Shown piece by piece: positions 36,546-45,380 of a stretch of 64,000 nt of DNA. The number at the start of each line of letters is the position of its first letter. The first letter of the stretch is position 1. The notes beneath the pieces were generated by a model, which was given only the letters and a program-made list of their open reading frames with translations, was not told the origin of the DNA and ran no database searches. The translations under genes were made by a program, and so were the position numbers. Source of the stretch: Rhodobacteraceae bacterium HIMB11 (lineage in GTDB: Bacteria > Pseudomonadota > Alphaproteobacteria > Rhodobacterales > Rhodobacteraceae); NCBI GenBank assembly GCA_000472185.1, contig AVDB01000005.1:124001-188000 (forward strand). Reading direction: 5' to 3'.

Positions 36546-37730
36546 TTATTCGGTTTCGTCGGGTGCGTCCCGACGGAACGGCCCATAACTTGTTAGAATT
36601 TCAATATCCTGTTGGTTGGCGTCACGTTCGGCAACCAAATATTCGCGGACCGCACGGTCAAATCCTGAGTCATTTACCCAATGCAGCGAATGTGTTGTGG
36701 ACGGCATGTATCCACGTGCCAATTTGTGTTCGCCTTGTGCGCCTGCCTCGACCCGCGAAAGACTATGTTCAATGGCAAAATCGATAGCCTGATAGTAGCA
36801 TAACTCAAAATGAAGGCAGGGGTGATCCTCGATACAGCCCCAATAGCGTCCGTAAAGCGCATCGCGCCCGATGAAGTTCAGGGCACCAGCGATGTAGCCT
36901 TGATCATTTTCTGCCAGAACCAATAGCAAATCATCACGCATCGTTTCTTGGATTTCGTCAAAAAAGGCACGCGTTAGATAGGGTGTCCCCCATTTGCGCG
37001 CACCCGTGTCCTGATAAAATTGCCAAAAGACATCCCAATGATGTGGCGCAATCTGATCACCTGTTAATTGCAAAATGCGCCCGCCAAAGGCTTGGGCCGT
37101 TGCGCGTTCTTTGCGAATGTTTTTGCGTTTGCGCGATGCAAGCGCGCCCAAGAAATCATCAAAGGTGTTGAACCCCTGATTATACCAATGGAATTGCTGT
37201 GTTTCGCGCTGTAGAAGGCCGAATTTACCGCCCATTTCATATTCATCCTGCGTACAAAACGTAGCGTGCAGGGATGAAATTTGGTTCCTTTGCGCAAATT
37301 TGCATGCTCCTTCGATTAACGCACGATAGGCGGTTTCGTGGTGTTCAGGTTTTGTCAAAAACCGTCGCCCCGTTGCAGGGGTAAAGGGGGCCGCAATTTG
37401 CAGTTTCGGGTAATACCGCCCGCCCGCGCGTTCATAGGCATGCGCCCAGTTGTGATCGAAAATATATTCGCCCTGTGAATGGGATTTCAGAAACATCGGC
37501 GCTGTTCCAATGATCTGATCCTGATCACGCGCAATCATATAAAGCGGTTGCCATCCCGTTCCTTCGCCCACTGATCCGCTGTCCTCAAGGGCGCGCAAAA
37601 AGCGATAGGTTGTGAATGGGTCAATCGGTCGGACAGATTCGGCATCGGGATCGGCGCAGGCATCCCAATCCCAGGCGTTGATCGCAGAAAGGGACCTAAT
37701 GATTTCAACCGAAATGTCGCGATCGCTCAT
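36546..37730 (-). CDS. COG3146 (FemAB/GNAT-like) conserved protein
   Basis: This 394-residue protein belongs to the DUF482/COG3146 family, predicted to have a GNAT/FemAB-type acyltransferase fold. Recognisable parts are FDHNWAHAYERAGGRYYPKL with the AAPFTPATGRRFL that follows, RKRKNIRKERATA near 190, and YWGCIEDHPCLHFELCYYQA in the C-terminal half. Family members have been guessed to act in peptidoglycan or amino-acid metabolism, but no activity is established. The ATG at 37730 follows GGAAGGAAAGCAG and is preferred over one at 37772. It is the last gene of a run ridA - GDPD - this gene on the - strand. Confidence 0.87.
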   Translation of the reverse strand: MSDRDISVEIIRSLSAINAWDWDACADPDAESVRPIDPFTTYRFLRALEDSGSVGEGTGWQPLYMIARDQDQIIGTAPMFLKSHSQGEYIFDHNWAHAYERAGGRYYPKLQIAAPFTPATGRRFLTKPEHHETAYRALIEGACKFAQRNQISSLHATFCTQDEYEMGGKFGLLQRETQQFHWYNQGFNTFDDFLGALASRKRKNIRKERATAQAFGGRILQLTGDQIAPHHWDVFWQFYQDTGARKWGTPYLTRAFFDEIQETMRDDLLLVLAENDQGYIAGALNFIGRDALYGRYWGCIEDHPCLHFELCYYQAIDFAIEHSLSRVEAGAQGEHKLARGYMPSTTHSLHWVNDSGFDRAVREYLVAERDANQQDIEILTSYGPFRRDAPDETE

Positions 37731-37775
37731 CTGCTTTCCTTCCATGATCACGAAGTGTTCTTTGGGCTTCAAAAT

Positions 37776-38537
37776 TCAAGGATGCGCGGCCAAATAGCCT
37801 TCGAATGTGATGTTATCGACAGTCTGCCTTGCAATGGCCTCGGCCTCTGAACTGCGGATGGTCCAGGTGAAAATCGCGGCCCCCTGTTCCTTAAGCGTTT
37901 GAATGCAAGGTGCTGTCAATTCCAATGCAAAATGCGAAACGAAACTGTACCTTGTTGGATCAAAATCTGCGATCTGGGATAAATGCGCAACACGTTCTGC
38001 ATCTACGCCCCAACTCGGGTCCATAAAGCCGCCTGTGGTCAAGCCCAGGGGCAGCTCAGACGACAGTTGCGCCATTGTCGCGATCATGTAGGGATTAAAG
38101 CTCATGACCGCCACTGGCCCGTGATACAGGGATAGTACGTCAATCGTTGCCTGCTCTAATCGACCGTCGGTTTGTGAAAGCTGTCGGCTTTGATCTTTTA
38201 ACTCGATTAACAGCGGGACACGTCCATCGATCAGATGCAAAATATCCTCAAGCGGTTCGATGACATCCTGTCCGCTGCCCACCTTAATCTGTGACAACTC
38301 GGCAGCAGTATAATCGGAGACATCCCCACGCTTATCCGTGAGGCGATCAAGCGTATCATCATGAAACACCATCGCGCAACCGTCTGCGGACAGTTGTAAA
38401 TCAATTTCGATGGCATACTCGTGTTCGATTGCCGCGATTATCGCGGATCGACAATTTTCAAAAATGCCTTTCGACGCATCGTGCAATGCACGATGCGCGA
38501 TAGGAGTTTTCAAAAACGCAGGGTCCAGTGCGAGCAT
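37776..38537 (-). CDS. Glycerophosphodiester phosphodiesterase
   Basis: This 253-residue GDPD-family enzyme hydrolyses glycerophosphodiesters to glycerol-3-phosphate and an alcohol. The catalytic residues are visible in IAHRALHD (His-Arg), YAIEIDLQLS (Glu, Asp) and VFHDDTLDRLT (His). No signal peptide is visible, so it is probably cytoplasmic. Its ATG shares one base with the ridA stop (TAATG), so the two are translationally coupled. The COG3146 gene starts 45 bases after its stop. Confidence 0.93.
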   Translation of the reverse strand: MLALDPAFLKTPIAHRALHDASKGIFENCRSAIIAAIEHEYAIEIDLQLSADGCAMVFHDDTLDRLTDKRGDVSDYTAAELSQIKVGSGQDVIEPLEDILHLIDGRVPLLIELKDQSRQLSQTDGRLEQATIDVLSLYHGPVAVMSFNPYMIATMAQLSSELPLGLTTGGFMDPSWGVDAERVAHLSQIADFDPTRYSFVSHFALELTAPCIQTLKEQGAAIFTWTIRSSEAEAIARQTVDNITFEGYLAAHP

Positions 38538-39001
38538 TATTTGATCTGAAAAATGCCTTCGATTTCAACGGCAACACCCAATGGCAATGCGGCAGCGGAA
38601 ACGGCGGAACGAGCGTGTGCCCCTGCATCGCCAAACACATCCCCCAATAGATTGGACGCGCCATTGATGACTTGGGGTTGTTCTGTGAAATCGGGTGTGG
38701 AATTAACAAACCCAGTCAATTTCACAACACGCACAAGGCGGTCCAAATCGCCATCACAGGCGGCCTTTAGCTGTGCCATCAACCCCAGTGCACAGGTCCG
38801 CGCGGCGGCTGCACCCGCCTCTGTTTCCATATCGGCGCCCAATTTACCTTTGATCAGACCATCGGCGTCTTGGGAAATTTGACCAGATACATAAACCATG
38901 TCCCCAACAACAACAAAGGGCACATACTTTGCTGCAGGCGCGGGCGCCGCAGGAAGAGTAATTCCCATGTCGGCCAATTTCGCTTCGTAGTTCGCACTCA
39001 T
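38537..39001 (-). CDS. RidA family protein
   Basis: This 154-residue member of the RidA/YjgF/YER057c family is of the long 'Atu1953-like' type. Archetypal RidA hydrolyses reactive enamines and imines from amino-acid metabolism. The N-terminal region is YEAKLADMGITLPAAPAPAA, and VGDMVYVSGQISQDADGLIK and VKLTGFVNSTPDFTEQPQVI fit the core. The usual catalytic Arg region reads HARSAVSAAALPLGVAVEIE, with Arg present. The downstream GDPD gene overlaps by one base. Confidence 0.9.
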   Translation of the reverse strand: MSANYEAKLADMGITLPAAPAPAAKYVPFVVVGDMVYVSGQISQDADGLIKGKLGADMETEAGAAAARTCALGLMAQLKAACDGDLDRLVRVVKLTGFVNSTPDFTEQPQVINGASNLLGDVFGDAGAHARSAVSAAALPLGVAVEIEGIFQIK

Positions 39002-39065
39002 TTCTTCGTATCCTTATTTTGTTTGCCGAAACGCTATCGCGAAAAAATTAGGGTGAAAAGGGGCT

Positions 39066-39518
39066 TTATCCCTCTCGGAATGCTTTTGCGAAATAGTCGG
39101 TCAGTGGTTTGACCAGATAGCTAAGCGGAGAGCGATCAGAGGTACGAATAAACGCCTCAACTGGCATACCGGGGATCAGGGTGATGTGGGCAGGCAGTCG
39201 ATCAATTTGACCATCGTTTAATATGATTTCAGCACGGTAATAAGTGGCGCGAGTGGTTTCATCCACAAAGGCGTCTGCGGAAACCATTACAACTTTACCG
39301 AACAATTCGGGTGTCTGGCGCTGATCCAGTGCCGAAAACCGTAATGTGACGTCTTGGGACACAAACAATTCGTCAATGTTTATCGGCGACACTTGTGCGG
39401 CGATAATCAATGGACGATCTTGGGGTATTAGGTAGATCACGGGTTCTGCCGCTGTCGTAATTTCATCACAAGGTGAATTGAATATTTTGAATGCCGTTTT
39501 TCTTTCGTGTGTATTCAC
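39066..39518 (-). pseudogene. C-terminal remnant of an HlyD-family type I secretion adaptor
   Basis: The open frame gives 150 residues from a GTG at 39518. From about residue 24 it matches the end of HlyD/PrtE-type membrane-fusion proteins: EPVIYLIPQDRPLIIAAQVS, VTLRFSALDQRQTPELFGKV, and IPGMPVEAFIRTSDRSPLSY with the following LVKPLTDYF. Such adaptors are about 430-440 residues; the N-terminal membrane anchor, lipoyl halves and long coiled coil are missing, and no trace of them is visible upstream. No ABC transporter gene lies beside it. It is most simply a deletion remnant of a type I secretion operon. Expression as a short protein is possible but would have no anchor. Confidence 0.82.
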
Positions 39519-39560
39519 CTATGAATACGCCATAGTTTGAAGCTTTTGGGATTGTTTTGC

Positions 39561-40292
39561 ATGCGTGGTTTAAAGATTGTTTTAATGTCATTCTGCTTAA
39601 CAGGGCTGGTTGCCTGTGCGCAGCCGGGTGCGATTGATGAAATTAACGATCCCCATGAAGAGCAGAATCGCAAAATGCATGAATTGAATAAGGCGGTTGA
39701 TCAAGCGGTTCTGAAACCCGTCGCGCAAGCATATAGTGACGTGGTTCCTGATCCTGTCGAAGACGCGGTTTCGAATTTTGCAAACAATCTTGGCACGCCT
39801 TCAAATGTTATGAACCACCTTGCACAGGGTGAAGTGGGCTTTGCCATTCAATCCACGGGCATCTTTCTGGTGAATTCCACAGTTGGTTTGGGTGGTTTGG
39901 TCGATGTTGCGGGCTGGAATGGTCAATATGCGCATGCCACAGATTTCGGCGAAACGCTGGCGAAATGGGGTTTGGGCGAAGGGGCCTATGTTGAACTTCC
40001 GTTATTGGGTCCTTCTACGGAACGCGCGGCCCTTGGTAAGGTATTGGATCACGTGACCAATCCACTATCAGGATTGACGGCGGAACAAGAAAGCATCGCG
40101 GCAGCGGCGAAAACCGGCGAAGTTTTGAGCGATCGTATCAAATATGGTGACGTCATCGATCAAACGCTTTATCAAAGTGCCGATAGCTATTCTCAGGCGC
40201 GGCTGTTCTATCTGCAAAGTCGTCGCAATCAGCTTGGCTATCAATTCGAAGGTGAGGATGCATTATTTGAGGAACTCTATGGGAGCGAATAA
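39561..40292 (+). CDS. mlaA: MlaA family outer-membrane lipoprotein (VacJ)
   Basis: MlaA sits in the outer membrane and passes mislocalised phospholipids from the outer leaflet towards MlaC. The 243-residue protein has a lipoprotein signal ending in LVACAQPG. The VacJ domain includes INDPHEEQNRKMHELNKAVD, FLVNSTVGLGGLVDVA and ATDFGETLAKWGLGEGAYVE, then LPLLGPST. The ATG at 39561 gives the compact signal MRGLKIVLMSFCLTG. The mlaC gene begins inside its last 14 bases, so the two are coupled. The inner-membrane MlaFED transporter is not in the window. Confidence 0.95.
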   Translation: MRGLKIVLMSFCLTGLVACAQPGAIDEINDPHEEQNRKMHELNKAVDQAVLKPVAQAYSDVVPDPVEDAVSNFANNLGTPSNVMNHLAQGEVGFAIQSTGIFLVNSTVGLGGLVDVAGWNGQYAHATDFGETLAKWGLGEGAYVELPLLGPSTERAALGKVLDHVTNPLSGLTAEQESIAAAAKTGEVLSDRIKYGDVIDQTLYQSADSYSQARLFYLQSRRNQLGYQFEGEDALFEELYGSE

Positions 40293-40887
40293 TTTTGATC
40301 GGCGCAGGTTTTTGTTAACTAGCTGTGCCGTCGCTGCTTTTGCGGCAACCCCAATCGCCGCTGCAACGCCACGTGACGCGGAAAACTTAATCACGCGATT
40401 GACCAAAGACATTAATAAATCAATCGAGGCACGTTCATCTGACGCGGCCTTATCTATGCAATTTGAAAAAATATTCCGAAAATATGCGGATGTATCAACG
40501 ATCTCTCGGTATGCATTAGGGGCGGATGCCCGCAGCGCGACCAAGAAACAATTGTCTGAATTTGGTGATGTGTTTGTCAAATATATCGCGCGAAAATATG
40601 GGTCCTATTTCAAGGATTTCATAGGCGGTGAAATCACAGTGCTTGGGTCCCGTGCAGTCAAAAAATATTTCGAAGTCAAAACATCCACAAAATTGCGTGG
40701 CCAAGAACCGATGGAAGTTCTGTTCCATGTGTCGGATCGTTCTGGATCATTGTTGTTGTTCAACCTGTACGTTGAAGGTGTTTCGATGTTGCTTTCTGAA
40801 CGCAATGAGATCGGGTCGATGTTGGATAAGCGTCGCGGTGATTTGGATAAATTGATTGCGGATATGCGCGTTCTGACCGCGGGTTAG
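40279..40887 (+). CDS. mlaC: MlaC/Ttg2D-type phospholipid-binding protein
   Basis: MlaC shuttles phospholipids across the periplasm between MlaA and the MlaFEDB complex. The 202-residue protein starts at an ATG overlapping the mlaA end by 14 bases. Residues 8-30 (DRRRFLLTSCAVAAFAATPI) look like a Tat-type signal with consecutive arginines. The Ttg2 domain follows, with MQFEKIFRKYADVSTISRYA and the C-terminal LYVEGVSMLLSERNEIGSML. The stop overlaps the convergent PBP gene by four bases (TTAG). Confidence 0.93.
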   Translation: MGANNFDRRRFLLTSCAVAAFAATPIAAATPRDAENLITRLTKDINKSIEARSSDAALSMQFEKIFRKYADVSTISRYALGADARSATKKQLSEFGDVFVKYIARKYGSYFKDFIGGEITVLGSRAVKKYFEVKTSTKLRGQEPMEVLFHVSDRSGSLLLFNLYVEGVSMLLSERNEIGSMLDKRRGDLDKLIADMRVLTAG

Positions 40888-43025
40888 TTCAGGCCAAAAA
40901 TTCCGCGCAATAGCCGATCAATGACATTGCTTTCGTCGCCTCTGCTGCCTTGAATTGGTAAACTACTCTGCCCAGTGGCGGCTATGTTGCGTGACATCGG
41001 TAGGGGTTTTGGCGTGATGCCCTCATGAATGCGCTGCATCGTTTCGCGCCAAATTTCTGTGGGCAGGCCGCCCCCAGTGACACCCGTAAGTGGTGTGTTG
41101 TCATCGTATCCCATCCATACACCTGCCACATAGTCCGCTGTGAAACCGATAAACCACGCATCGCGTGCGCCTTGGGTTGTGCCCGTTTTGCCCGCGATTT
41201 CCCAGTCCCCGAACCGTGCGCGTTGGCCCGTCCCTGTGCGCACAACGTTTTCCATCATAAATATCAAATCTTGCGCCGTTTGTTTGAGGATAACCTGTTC
41301 GCCCACGCGCTTTGATCCGCCAGAAAAGAGGGATATTTCGCCGGACAGACGTAGATCCGTGATGCCGTGCGGGGTGACGGCGAGGCCTTGGTTTAGAATG
41401 CCCGCATAGGCACCTGTCATTTCAATTAACGTTGATTCAGATGCGCCAAGTGCAATTGCAGGACCCTGTGCAAGATCCGTTGAAATGCCAAAGTTTGATG
41501 CAACCCTGCGCACGTTGTCGCGTCCCACGGCCTCTGAAATTCGGACGGCGGGAATGTTTAGTGATTGACGCAACGCCTCGTTCAAGGTGACCGTTCCGTA
41601 GAATTCTTTGGTGTAATTCTTTGGACTCCAAGGACCTGATCCGGGAATATTTAACGTGATCGGTTCATCCACAACTTTGTCCATCGGCGAATATCCCAGA
41701 TCAAGTGCGCTGGCATAGACAAAGGGTTTGAATGCTGATCCAGTTTGGCGGAGGGCTTGCGTTGCGCGGTTAAATGCACCCGCGACCTTGGTTTGTCGTC
41801 CCCCGACCATCGCGCGAACAGCGCCATCTGCAGACATCACGACGATCGCGGCTTGGGCTTTGGATTCAGGGCTGACTTTGTTGTCAAATACCCATTTTAA
41901 CGCTTCTTCCGCTTTGGCTTGCATGCTTTGATCAAGCGTTGTTTGGATGATCACATCTTCTGTTGTGGTGCGTGTCAAGAAATCTGGGGCCTCTTGCATT
42001 ACCCAATCCGCGAAATAACCACCCGCTTGGGCCGCAGCCGCATCTGAGAGTTGTGCAGGATTAATGCGGGCAAGTTGGGCTGAGGTTGATGAAATGTATC
42101 CCTGCGCCTCCATCAAACCGATGATCAGGTTGGCGCGCTCTTGTGATCGTTTCAGGTTATTCGTCGGCGCGTATCGCGATGGGGCAACCAATAATCCTGC
42201 CAGCATTGCGGCCTCTGATACCGTCACCTCTGACGCCGATTTACCGAAATACCGATGGGATGCGGCCTCAAACCCGCGCGCGCCCGCGCCTAGGTACGCA
42301 CGTGCAAGGTAAATTGTTAGAATTTCATCCTTAGTGTATTTTAATTCTAGGGCGAGCGCGAATGTCGCCTCTTTCACCTTGCGCCACAGCGATCCTTCTT
42401 GGCATTCGCGTTCATATGCACGTTCGTTTTTCCATTTCTTTGGGTCAAATTCCGTCCCCATACACAGCAATTTTGCGGTTTGTTGGGTTAGTGTTGATCC
42501 GCCGTGTCCCGATAATGGGCCACGTCCTTCGCGCAGGTTGATGCGGATTGCACTGGCAAGGCCGCGTGGCGAAATTCCAAAATGTTGATAAAACCGACGA
42601 TCCTCCGTCGCGATGATGGCATTTTTCAAATGTGGGGACACGGTATTGGCGGTGATGATCCCCCCAAATTGTTCACCACGCCATGCAAACACTGCACCAC
42701 TTCGATCCAATAGCGTCACAGACCCTTTGGCACGCCCATCAAGCAACTCTTCATAGGGCTTTAGATCTTGCATGTAGTAGCCAATGCCGATGGCCAGCAT
42801 AATGGCGATGGCCAAGGTACCACGCCAAAAAACACGCCACAAAACAGTGACAACAAATCGAATGAGCCCAGAAATAAATCGTGTAAATAGGTTTCCACGC
42901 TTTTTCGCGATGGGCGTCTTTTTGCGTTTTGTCGCTGTTTTTTTCTTGGCTGATCTTTTCGCGGCGCCCGTTTTGGGATAGCGATTCTCGGCGACTAAAC
43001 GCGGTTTTTTGCCCTTATTTGTCAT
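40884..43025 (-). CDS. Class A penicillin-binding protein (PBP1A family)
   Basis: This 713-residue bifunctional peptidoglycan synthase has a Lys/Arg-rich cytoplasmic tail (residues 1-50) and one membrane segment near 55-85. The GT51 glycosyltransferase domain has its catalytic Glu in IATEDRRFYQHFGISPRGLA, with GGSTLTQQTAKLL. The transpeptidase has Ser in GSAFKPFVYA, the SxN motif in RQSLNIPAVRI and AGKTGTTQGARDAWFIGFT. It polymerises and crosslinks glycan strands in the periplasm. It converges with mlaC. The 233-base AT-rich gap upstream separates it from divergent glnK. Confidence 0.95.
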   Translation of the reverse strand: MTNKGKKPRLVAENRYPKTGAAKRSAKKKTATKRKKTPIAKKRGNLFTRFISGLIRFVVTVLWRVFWRGTLAIAIMLAIGIGYYMQDLKPYEELLDGRAKGSVTLLDRSGAVFAWRGEQFGGIITANTVSPHLKNAIIATEDRRFYQHFGISPRGLASAIRINLREGRGPLSGHGGSTLTQQTAKLLCMGTEFDPKKWKNERAYERECQEGSLWRKVKEATFALALELKYTKDEILTIYLARAYLGAGARGFEAASHRYFGKSASEVTVSEAAMLAGLLVAPSRYAPTNNLKRSQERANLIIGLMEAQGYISSTSAQLARINPAQLSDAAAAQAGGYFADWVMQEAPDFLTRTTTEDVIIQTTLDQSMQAKAEEALKWVFDNKVSPESKAQAAIVVMSADGAVRAMVGGRQTKVAGAFNRATQALRQTGSAFKPFVYASALDLGYSPMDKVVDEPITLNIPGSGPWSPKNYTKEFYGTVTLNEALRQSLNIPAVRISEAVGRDNVRRVASNFGISTDLAQGPAIALGASESTLIEMTGAYAGILNQGLAVTPHGITDLRLSGEISLFSGGSKRVGEQVILKQTAQDLIFMMENVVRTGTGQRARFGDWEIAGKTGTTQGARDAWFIGFTADYVAGVWMGYDDNTPLTGVTGGGLPTEIWRETMQRIHEGITPKPLPMSRNIAATGQSSLPIQGSRGDESNVIDRLLRGIFGLN

Positions 43026-43258
43026 TCATTGCTCGAATTTTTTTGTTCTGTTTACGCCAAATTGACGCCGAATGCGCGTAAAAAAGTATGAAAAAACATA
43101 GTAATAACGATTAAAAAATAATCATTAAAAAAATATAGATTAAAATTTGTGCAAAATTGTAGATTTTTAACGCGATTTTGCCTTGAATTTCTTCTCTCTC
43201 AGCAATTTCACGCCTTGGATGGTGCCACGGAATTTTGTGTAGGTCCAAGGAGGACGAT

Positions 43259-43597
43259 GTGAAACTGATCATAGCAACAATTAAACCTTATAAGTTGGAT
43301 GAGGTTCGAGAAGCCCTGACGGAAAAAGGTGTCAGAGGCATGATGGTGTCCGAAATCAAGGGGTTTGGCGCACAGTCTGGCCATACCGAGATTTATCGCG
43401 GCGCTGAGTACACCGTAAATTTTGTTCCAAAAATTCGCATCGAATTGGTCGTCGAAGCGGCGCAAGCCGATGAGGTTGTGAAAACAATTACCGACACTGC
43501 GCGCACTGGGAAAATTGGGGACGGAAAAATCTTTGTCCTGGACGTGGAACAAACAATTCGTGTGCGTACCGGTGAAACCGGCGCGGACGCAATTTAG
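43259..43597 (+). CDS. glnK: Nitrogen regulatory protein P-II (GlnK type)
   Basis: This 112-residue PII signal protein binds ATP/ADP and 2-oxoglutarate and controls AmtB and nitrogen regulation. Tyr51, the uridylylation site, lies in the T-loop EIYRGAEYTVNF. The B-loop TGKIGDGKIFV and the C-terminal VRTGETGADAI are standard. The start is GTG at 43259, set by a perfect AAGGAGG five bases upstream; an ATG two bases earlier is out of frame. amtB follows after a 13-base gap, the usual glnK-amtB operon. The 233-base upstream region (43026-43258) is strongly AT-rich. I found no convincing -24/-12 sigma-54 element or NtrC site in it. Confidence 0.96.
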   Translation: MKLIIATIKPYKLDEVREALTEKGVRGMMVSEIKGFGAQSGHTEIYRGAEYTVNFVPKIRIELVVEAAQADEVVKTITDTARTGKIGDGKIFVLDVEQTIRVRTGETGADAI

Positions 43598-43610
43598 AAG
43601 GAATGAGACC

Positions 43611-44945
43611 ATGAAAAAACTTAGTACTTGTATTTCAATTGCTGCACTGGGTCTGGTGGGAACCACCAGTGGCGCATTTGCACAGGACGTTGCCGTTGCG
43701 GTTCCAACAGATAGCGTTTTCATTTTGAACTCGCTGCTGTTCTTAATCGGTGGCTTTTTGGTTTTCTGGATGGCTGCGGGTTTTGCCATGCTTGAGGCGG
43801 GATTGGTGCGTTCCAAAAACGTGACCATGCAATTGACCAAGAACATGGCGCTTTTTTCCTTGGCCGCAGTCTTTTACTACTTGATCGGATACAACTTGAT
43901 GTATCCATTGGGGACGTGGTCGGTTGACGGCATTCTATCTGGCGTCTTTGGATCAGCGGTCCTTGAGGCGGTTGGCGTTGGTGCGGATGGCGTTGACGAT
44001 TACGGATATGCGTCAACAGGCTCAGACTTCTTCTTCCAAATGATGTTCTGTGCCGCGACAGCATCAATCGTATCGGGCACGTTGGCCGAACGGATCAAAC
44101 TATGGCCATTTCTGATCTTCACCATCGTGTTGACAGCCGTCATCTATCCAATCCAGGCCAGCTGGAAATGGGGCGGTGGTTTCCTTGATGCTATGGGTTT
44201 CCTTGATTTTGCGGGTTCAACTGTTGTTCACTCTGTTGGTGGATGGGCGGCATTGATGGGTGCGCTGATCCTTGGTCCACGTATCGGTAAATACGCCAAA
44301 GACGGCCGTGTTATTCCAATGCAGGGGTCAAACCTACCGCTTGCGACATTGGGGACATTTATCCTGTGGATGGGTTGGTTTGGTTTCAATGGCGGTTCAC
44401 AATTGGCGATGGGATCAATTGGTGATGTTGCTGATATCTCTCGAATCTTTGCCAATACAAACGCGGCCGCTGCGGGTGGTGCGATTGTGGCAATGATCCT
44501 AACACAAATGCTGTATCGTAAACCTGATCTTACCATGATCCTAAACGGTGCATTGGCGGGCCTTGTTTCCATCACGGCAGAACCTCTGACTCCATCATTG
44601 GGTGCGGCCACATTGATTGGTGGTATCGGTGGCGTGATAGTTGTTCTAGCGGTTCCAATGTTGGATCGCATGAAGATTGACGATGTTGTCGGTGCGATCC
44701 CGGTTCACCTGCTGGCTGGTATTTGGGGCACCTTGGCCGTGCCACTGACGAACGGCGATGCAAGTTTCAGCGTGCAGATCATTTCAATCGTGATCGTTGG
44801 ATTGTTCGTCTGTGTCACCAGCGGCATTCTATGGACAGTGTTGAAAGCGGTCATGGGTATTCGCGTCAGCGAAGAGGATGAAATCAACGGTTTGGACACA
44901 TCCGAATTGGGGATGGAGGCCTATCCAGAGTTCTCGAGAGGATAA
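43611..44945 (+). CDS. amtB: Ammonium transporter
   Basis: AmtB conducts ammonium or ammonia across the inner membrane and is blocked by GlnK when nitrogen is plentiful. The 444-residue protein has a signal-like N-terminus (MKKLSTCISIAALGLVGTTS), then eleven membrane segments. Family signatures are AMLEAGLVRSKNVTMQLTKN, DFAGSTVVHSVGGWAALMGA (pore His), WMGWFGFNGGSQLAM and AIPVHLLAGIWGTLAVPLT (second pore His). The ATG at 43611 follows AGAAGGAATGAG. A strong intrinsic terminator begins 19 bases after the stop. Confidence 0.97.
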   Translation: MKKLSTCISIAALGLVGTTSGAFAQDVAVAVPTDSVFILNSLLFLIGGFLVFWMAAGFAMLEAGLVRSKNVTMQLTKNMALFSLAAVFYYLIGYNLMYPLGTWSVDGILSGVFGSAVLEAVGVGADGVDDYGYASTGSDFFFQMMFCAATASIVSGTLAERIKLWPFLIFTIVLTAVIYPIQASWKWGGGFLDAMGFLDFAGSTVVHSVGGWAALMGALILGPRIGKYAKDGRVIPMQGSNLPLATLGTFILWMGWFGFNGGSQLAMGSIGDVADISRIFANTNAAAAGGAIVAMILTQMLYRKPDLTMILNGALAGLVSITAEPLTPSLGAATLIGGIGGVIVVLAVPMLDRMKIDDVVGAIPVHLLAGIWGTLAVPLTNGDASFSVQIISIVIVGLFVCVTSGILWTVLKAVMGIRVSEEDEINGLDTSELGMEAYPEFSRG

Positions 44946-44963
44946 TTTCCCGCAAATGATTAA

Positions 44964-44993
44964 AGAGGGTGGCTTGCGCTGCCCTCTTTTTTT
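44964..44993 (+). terminator. Intrinsic terminator of the glnK-amtB operon
   Basis: AGAGGGTGGC (44964-44973) pairs with GCTGCCCTCT (44978-44987), with two G-T wobbles, around a TTGC loop. It is followed by a run of seven T (44987-44993). It lies 19 bases after the amtB stop and is a textbook Rho-independent terminator. Confidence 0.88.
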
Positions 44994-45026
44994 GTCTCAT
45001 CTAAACCTCGGTTTAGGTGGAAGAGT

Positions 45027-45377
45027 ATGAAACTGATTTCTTCGAATACGATCGGCATTCAAAGTGGGACATTCACGATGTTTTCTGACTTTTATAAAGT
45101 GGGCGAGATGTGGGTTGGAACAGGGCCACGCGAGCGTCACAAACGCGTCACCTTCAAAGAAAAATTCATCAACCCACCCTCTGTCACATTGAACATTTCA
45201 TTGTGGGATGTTCATAACGAAACAAATTTCCGCATGAAATTGCAGGCCATCGATATTACGGAAAGTGGGTTCACAGCCAGTTTCGAAACATGGGACGACA
45301 CCCGAATTGCCCGCATGCATATCACATGGCAAGCAATTGGCGAGGCGATTGACCCTGTTGAAATCTGGGACGTTTAA
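45027..45377 (+). CDS. H-type lectin domain protein
   Basis: This 116-residue protein consists almost entirely of one H-type lectin domain (the beta-sandwich fold of Helix pomatia and discoidin lectins). It has RHKRVTFKEKFINPPSVTLN, SLWDVHNETNFRMKLQAIDI and a terminal TWQAIGEAIDPVEIWDV. Such lectins bind N-acetylgalactosamine or other sugars and usually form hexamers. No signal peptide is present, so how it would reach an extracellular sugar is unclear. It is flanked by the amtB terminator and the convergent prs gene and is probably its own transcription unit. Its role in this bacterium is unknown. Confidence 0.8.
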   Translation: MKLISSNTIGIQSGTFTMFSDFYKVGEMWVGTGPRERHKRVTFKEKFINPPSVTLNISLWDVHNETNFRMKLQAIDITESGFTASFETWDDTRIARMHITWQAIGEAIDPVEIWDV

Positions 45378-45380
45378 GGC

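Noticed and set aside
43026-43258. A possible sigma-54 promoter or NtrC site upstream of glnK.
   Set aside because: No GG-N10-GC element with flanking consensus and no convincing GC-rich NtrC palindrome could be found in this AT-rich gap.
43208-43846. A 212-codon open frame opposite glnK and amtB.
   Set aside because: It crosses two secure genes of a known operon and shows no domain or start signal.
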